Shown here one piece after another: positions 23,601 through 26,184 of a DNA stretch of 26,184 nt. The DNA is taken from NCBI GenBank assembly GCA_964564785.1, contig CAZMCT010000045.1, positions 1 to 26,184 of the forward strand. The letters run 5' to 3'. A model generated the notes under the pieces. That model did not search any database, was not told the DNA's origin, and was given only the letters and a program-made list of their open reading frames with translations. How positions within the stretch are numbered: the first letter of the stretch is position 1; each line of letters opens with the position of its first letter. The position numbers and the translations under genes were made by a program. This stretch comes from CAZMCT01 sp964564785 (GTDB lineage Bacteria; Planctomycetota; Phycisphaerae; UBA1845; Fen-1342).

Positions 23601-23850
23601 GCGGCTCCTTGAGCACGACCCACGCACGGCGCGCCGTGTCGAACGCCTTCCACGTCCGCGAGAGCCGCGTGTGCGCCAGGAGCTCGACCTGCGTGTACGT
23701 GAGGGGGAAGGAATGGGCGGCGGGTAGGTCGGCCGCGGACCCGGGGGCCGCACCGGTCTGCGCATCCTCGCCGGCGCGCGGCGCGACCCATTCCGGATAG
23801 CGCTTGGCGGCCGCCCGCGCCAATTCGCCGAAATCTTCGGGCACCGTCAT
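20677..23850 (-). CDS. Transmembrane Ser/Thr protein kinase with a C-terminal WD40 propeller
   Basis: A 1057-residue protein starting with the ATG at 23850, two bases after the stop of the sigma-factor gene; no good ribosome site is seen, so translation probably re-initiates. The kinase domain spans about 50-310: Lys81 in 'VVLKEP', Glu100, catalytic loop 'HRDLKPSN' at 170-177, 'DFG' at 190-192 and 'SPEQ' at 217-220. The glycine-rich ATP loop is lost: where GxGxxG is expected the sequence is 'LLAHTRLSRTWKAFD' (about 57-71). A transmembrane helix lies at about 331-355. Residues about 395-1045 form WD40-type repeats, such as 'VAFDPSGADLYTGEGDG' and 'AIAFSPDGRRLAVGT'. The propeller would lie outside the cytoplasm and may sense or bind a ligand or protein. 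Its TAG stop is in a repeat. Confidence 0.9.
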   Translation of the reverse strand: MTVPEDFGELARAAAKRYPEWVAPRAGEDAQTGAAPGSAADLPAAHSFPLTYTQVELLAHTRLSRTWKAFDTARRAWVVLKEPQARLLLSREAVDRFRREVYVAAQCTHRNIVPILTPHIHEPPYFYSMPFVEGKHLDEYGRGLPRADRLRLFLKVCSAVAHAHERGVIHRDLKPSNILVDGDGEPQLIDFGLGRELDVAELNAEPAGVAGSPGYMSPEQAAGQIGDTRSDVYSLGAVLYELLTGRLPIEPVGRFAEFVRRIRAEPPAPPRGVGRELEAVLLTALAKEPAQRYASVSDLARDIENVLAHRPVSPIRRPGYALRKWLRRHRLGVGLASAAVATLAALGTITGLLWYTSMERERHRLSVLRGRWHTLRNEPVAAETVLFKEYARYAGSADRLCRPALWEFYRRWPLVAFIPDSDGDPDAQPTDLAWSPDGRWLAASWLHSGPEGERGGQLAVYAAAPMRLAHTLPDAARFTAVAFDPSGADLYTGEGDGQICARPFSAADGFVGPPRVLVARPGACVQDVAVSPNGCQVAAAVGTQALVVDIVGGRIVHELDTFGMAARAIAFSPDGRRLAVGTRTPPHQSHALLLVWDLERTELAEARLEKNHVRCVCFSPDGGALAWGAVRPSVWRVDEGRLLELTEQTGWGVRAMSWVAGARGPEDRVGALLAVAGGDGRVQFLDPANLQARRYGAFHASSASHVGLAPAPTGRRLASCAADGIRLWQLPHELIVEPRGAAALAPGGTALTLGPDCLHLWQPGRHLRSIPFSGACERPALDPSGALLAVCTRGDDGLAVVVLDTTGCPAGPTLCPVTHPRLQWLDLPGRPLLVCHHEGDAADVHGRVWVWWPNRGEPSFRRILETRTEVSRIRVHAGGRWVSIGLHGTEAGPDRVPAEVRLWPAAQFLRGVGEFDLASARHVLAVDPPHWFTGVFVRPDGGLTVAATGARRFVTLWDAATRQRLGELHGHDDLLFEAVDLDERLLVTAARDGTVRVWDVLRQEEVCLLHQGVEPEVCVAAGRLVVLDENRLTALARDEIDALLATHPARGAAAPGR

Positions 23851-23852
23851 GC

Positions 23853-24470
23853 TCAGAAGATGTCTGCAATGTGAGGATGGATTCTTCGCAGGAACTCCCG
23901 CACGCGGTACGTGGCCAGGTCGACCGCCCGCACGGTCTTGCCAAGCCGCCGCGCGATGTCGGCGGACGAGTGGCCCTCGACCACCCGCTGGTAGTAGATC
24001 GTGTACGTCTCGCCCTGGAAGTGCTCGCGGGCCTCGCGCAGGCACTGGGCCGCAATCGCCGCCTGCTCCTCACGCTCCCAGCGCTGCGCCAGCTCGTCGG
24101 CGTCCGGCACCCCCGCGAAATAGTCTGAGGCATCGGGCTGAAGCTCACGCGGGCCCTGCCGCTCGCGGGCCAGCGCGTCGCATACCTTGTACCGCGCGAT
24201 TCCGAACAGGTAGTCCCGCAGCCGCCCCTGTCCGCGGTCGAACTGCCCGCTGCGGACGGCTTGGAGCAAGGCCGCCAGACTCTCCTGCCGCACGTCTTCC
24301 GCGGCCGCGTGCGACAGGCCCAGGCCGCGCGCGAACAGCTCGACCAGCGGACCGTACCGCTCGTCCACGCGCTGCCAATCGGCGTCGCTGCCGGGCTGGC
24401 GCAGCCGGGCCGCCAGCGTGGCGCTATCGATGGTGGTCTGCGTCCATTCGCGATCGAGCGTGTCGGGCAT
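23853..24470 (-). CDS. ECF-type RNA polymerase sigma factor, kinase-linked
   Basis: A 205-residue sigma-70-family factor. The start is the ATG at 24470, with GGAG eight bases upstream. Region 2 is at about 33-105 ('AAEDVRQESLAALLQAV' and 'RDYLFGIARYKVCDAL'). Region 4 is at about 145-200, with the helix-turn-helix 'SSADIARRLGKTVRAVDLATY' separated into its two helices. There is no region 1 or 3, as in ECF factors. It is followed after two bases by the Ser/Thr kinase. Groups of ECF factors genetically linked to Ser/Thr kinases are known in planctomycetes, and phosphorylation by the kinase is the obvious model for control. No anti-sigma gene is present. Its target genes are unknown. Confidence 0.88.
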   Translation of the reverse strand: MPDTLDREWTQTTIDSATLAARLRQPGSDADWQRVDERYGPLVELFARGLGLSHAAAEDVRQESLAALLQAVRSGQFDRGQGRLRDYLFGIARYKVCDALARERQGPRELQPDASDYFAGVPDADELAQRWEREEQAAIAAQCLREAREHFQGETYTIYYQRVVEGHSSADIARRLGKTVRAVDLATYRVREFLRRIHPHIADIF

Positions 24471-24566
24471 GCCCGGATCTCCGGCAGAGCGCTTTCGCGG
24501 GCACTCTCCAGCCTACCAAATCGTTTGCGGGCGGATCAAGGCGAATCCTCGGGGGGCTCTCGATGT

Positions 24567-24676
24567 GTGGCACCGCCGCCCTCGGCGCTGACTCGCCGTG
24601 TGTGTGGCACCGCCGCCCTCGGCGGTGAAGCAACGACCGTGGTGCGACACCCCACAGCCGAGGGCGGCTGTGCCAC
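24567..24676. repeat. 24-bp repeat: two direct copies and one inverted copy
   Basis: Copies at 24567-24590 and 24604-24627 both begin GTGGCACCGCCGCCCTCGG and differ by one base. An inverted copy at 24653-24676 pairs with the second at 22 of 24 positions across a 25-base loop, giving a very stable hairpin. It lies between the 3' end of the CitD-CitE gene and the start of the sigma-factor gene. It may end transcription of the former, but no T-run follows. Confidence 0.82.
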
Positions 24677-24718
24677 GCTCTGTGCCACTGCCCGTGAGCC
24701 ACTGCCGTGTCACCCGTG

Positions 24719-25930
24719 CTACAGCTTCATCGCCTCGGCCAGTTGGACGACTCGTAAGGCGCGCTTGACCACGGGGGGATCGATCATCTTGGACCCGAGC
24801 GCGACGACGCCGAGACCCTTCTGCTCCGCCTCGCGAAACGCGGCCACGATCTTACGGGCCCGCTCGAGCTCGGCCGGAGCCGGCGCAAACTCCTCGTGAA
24901 TCGGGCGGATCTGCCGCGGGTGGATGCAGCCCTTGCCGTCGAAGCCCAGCGACTTGGCCTCGCGGACGCTGGCCCGCAGGCCGTCCATGTCGGCCACGTC
25001 CGAGAAGACCGTGTCGATCGGCTGGATGCCGGCCGCCCGGGCCGCGTTCACCACCTGGCAGCGGGCCCAGAAGCTCTCGCGGCCGTCGTTGGTGCGCTGC
25101 GTGCCGAGGTCGGCCGTGTAGTCCTCGAGTCCGATGGTCAGGGCGCACAGGTGCGGCGAGGCGGTGGCAATCTCATATGCACGGATCGCGCCCAGGGCGC
25201 TCTCGATGATCGGCATGAGCCACGGACGCCGGTTCGCACCGCGGTCCGTCAGGATCCGGTCGATCCGCTCATCGACGGCGCGGACCTGCGCGGCGCTCTC
25301 GACCTTGGGAATGAGCACGACGTGCACGTTCTGCGGCACGACGAAGTCCAGGTCGACCAGCCCGCGCTCGCCCTGGTTGATGCGCACCATGCGTTCGCTG
25401 CCGCGGAAGTCGACGCAGCGCAGCGCGTTGCGCACCAGTAGCCGGGCCTCGTCCTTGGCGGGCGGCGCCACGCTGTCCTCCAGGTCGAGGATCACGCCGT
25501 CCGGCTCGTGCAGCCCGGCGTTGAGCATGAATTTCGGCTCGTTGCCCGGCAGGTACAGCCGCGAGCGCCGGAATCGGTCGCGCTCGGTCGGCTGCTGCGA
25601 CGCCGCGATCGGCTCGGGCAGGAACTCGGGCACGCGCGCGCCGTCCCCATGCAGCCGCCGCACGGCCGCCTCGAGCCGCGCCATCTGTACGAACGGCAGT
25701 GCCCCGGCGTCCTCGATTTCGACCTGCGCGTGCGGCAGGCCGAGCGCGGCGAGGACCTCCGGGACAAGCCGGCGGATGTGCTCGCCGTACATCACCTCGA
25801 CCTTCGTCTTCAGGGCGAGCTGGCACCCGCCGGAAGCGGTGGCAGTCACTCTGACCCAGCAATCGGAGCGGACGTCGGGGCCGCGGCGGCCGGCTTCGGC
25901 CGTGCGCCCGGTCAGGTTGGCGGTTGACAT
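24719..25930 (-). CDS. Fusion of citrate-lyase ACP (CitD) and beta-subunit (CitE/HpcH) domains
   Basis: A 403-residue protein starting with the ATG at 25930 (GAGAGAGG just upstream). Residues 15-92 match the gamma subunit of citrate lyase: 'VEVMYGEHIRRLVPEVLAAL' and 'IEDAGALPFVQMARLEAAV', with Ser22 in the place of the serine that carries the phosphoribosyl-dephospho-CoA group. Residues about 120-400 are the CitE/HpcH aldolase barrel: 'GVILDLEDSV' with the metal-binding acids, Arg183 in 'VRIN', Glu243 in 'IIESALGAI' and 'IGLEDYTADLG' at 267-276. The expected activity is cleavage of a (3S)-citryl- or related malyl-type thioester carried on its own ACP domain. The alpha subunit CitF and the prosthetic-group enzymes CitG/CitX are not in the window, so the true substrate is uncertain. 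Confidence 0.85.
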   Translation of the reverse strand: MSTANLTGRTAEAGRRGPDVRSDCWVRVTATASGGCQLALKTKVEVMYGEHIRRLVPEVLAALGLPHAQVEIEDAGALPFVQMARLEAAVRRLHGDGARVPEFLPEPIAASQQPTERDRFRRSRLYLPGNEPKFMLNAGLHEPDGVILDLEDSVAPPAKDEARLLVRNALRCVDFRGSERMVRINQGERGLVDLDFVVPQNVHVVLIPKVESAAQVRAVDERIDRILTDRGANRRPWLMPIIESALGAIRAYEIATASPHLCALTIGLEDYTADLGTQRTNDGRESFWARCQVVNAARAAGIQPIDTVFSDVADMDGLRASVREAKSLGFDGKGCIHPRQIRPIHEEFAPAPAELERARKIVAAFREAEQKGLGVVALGSKMIDPPVVKRALRVVQLAEAMKL

Positions 25931-25986
25931 GGCCTCTCTCGCGTGCGGACGAAACACAGGCCGGCATTCCAGCCGGCTTGCCGCTC

Positions 25987-25992
25987 TTTATA
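25987..25992 (-). promoter_or_regulatory. Possible -10 box of the CitD-CitE gene
   Basis: TATAAA on the minus strand, with a leader of about 50 bases to the ATG at 25930. No convincing -35 is present. Confidence 0.35.
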
Positions 25993-26029
25993 CGCGATTT
26001 GCACGCGGGCCGGGAGGACCCGCACGGCG

Positions 26030-26140
26030 GTCATTCCGAGGAGCGCAAGTCCTGTCATTCCGAGCAGCGCCGCGACCAGGAATCTGGCCCGGACTGCGGT
26101 CCCCCCTGATCATCGAAGCCCCCGCATCCGTGGCCAGATT
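26030..26140. repeat. Interspersed repeat at the right edge (GTCATTCCGAG type)
   Basis: GTCATTCCGAG occurs at 26030-26040 and 26054-26064. An inverted pair, AATCTGGCC (26081-26089) and GGCCAGATT (26132-26140), follows. I recall similar 'GTCATTCCGAG...GGAATCTGG' repeats from many GC-rich environmental bacteria. No gene is visible from 25931 to the window end. Confidence 0.6.
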
Positions 26141-26184
26141 CGTTGTCGGTCGCCGAGGCGCCCGCGCTGCCGAGCGTGACGAAC

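Noticed and set aside
21553..23727. 724-codon plus-strand open frame
   Set aside because: It is antisense to the kinase-WD40 gene and has shadow-frame composition and no recognisable domain.
24567..24676. Possible CRISPR array or intrinsic terminator
   Set aside because: The third copy is inverted and the spacing is uneven, so it is not CRISPR. There is no T-run after the hairpin, so it is not a classical terminator.

Overview
The window is a GC-rich bacterial segment that reads most like a member of the Planctomycetota. The grounds are an ECF sigma factor lying next to a Ser/Thr kinase fused to a WD40 propeller, many secreted or lipoprotein genes of unknown role, DUF3857/transglutaminase proteins, a C25 (gingipain-like) peptidase, and many short interspersed repeats. 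This taxonomic call is an inference; the window holds no rRNA or other marker gene. A run of 10 Ns with poly-G on its left and poly-C on its right (19420-19455) shows a draft assembly, probably a metagenome bin. The two sides of that gap need not be neighbours in the cell.

Layout of the left contig (1-19438). A C25 cysteine peptidase on the minus strand runs off the left edge (1-2158). A HisN/inositol-monophosphatase-family phosphatase follows on the plus strand (2480-3319). Next come a secreted protein with its own promoter (3525-4277, minus) and a tandem pair of paralogous metzincin-type zinc-protease lipoproteins (4531-6890, minus). A PilZ protein with a clear intrinsic terminator (7125-7585) and an M16 zinc peptidase (7663-8904) are on the plus strand. 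A secreted TPR protein with an Arg-rich tail is on the minus strand (8948-10768). A tightly coupled minus-strand operon (14196 down to 11068) encodes a zinc-ribbon protein, a lipoprotein and a membrane protein with an RDD domain. A tyrosine-phosphatase-like lipoprotein (14475-15077, minus) is divergent from a two-gene operon of a DUF3857/transglutaminase protein and a relative that has lost its catalytic residues (15327-19368).

Layout of the right contig (19449-26184). It holds the 3' part of a PHP-family (CehA/McbA-like) phosphoesterase that is cut off at a hairpin near 19998. A selenocysteine tRNA gene with its own promoter lies at 20335-20430. The sigma factor and kinase-WD40 pair (24470 down to 20677) has a 2-base gap between genes. 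A fusion of citrate-lyase ACP (CitD) and beta-subunit (CitE) domains ends the gene content (24719-25930).

Several families of short repeats sit between genes. The most interesting ends in CTAG. In two places that CTAG supplies the TAG stop codon of the adjoining gene, and in one of these the repeat is also translated in frame into the signal peptide of the following lipoprotein gene. The genes suggest a cell that secretes proteases and senses its surroundings through c-di-GMP and a sigma/kinase pair. The tRNA-Sec suggests that it makes selenoproteins, although no selenoprotein or Sec-machinery gene is visible here.
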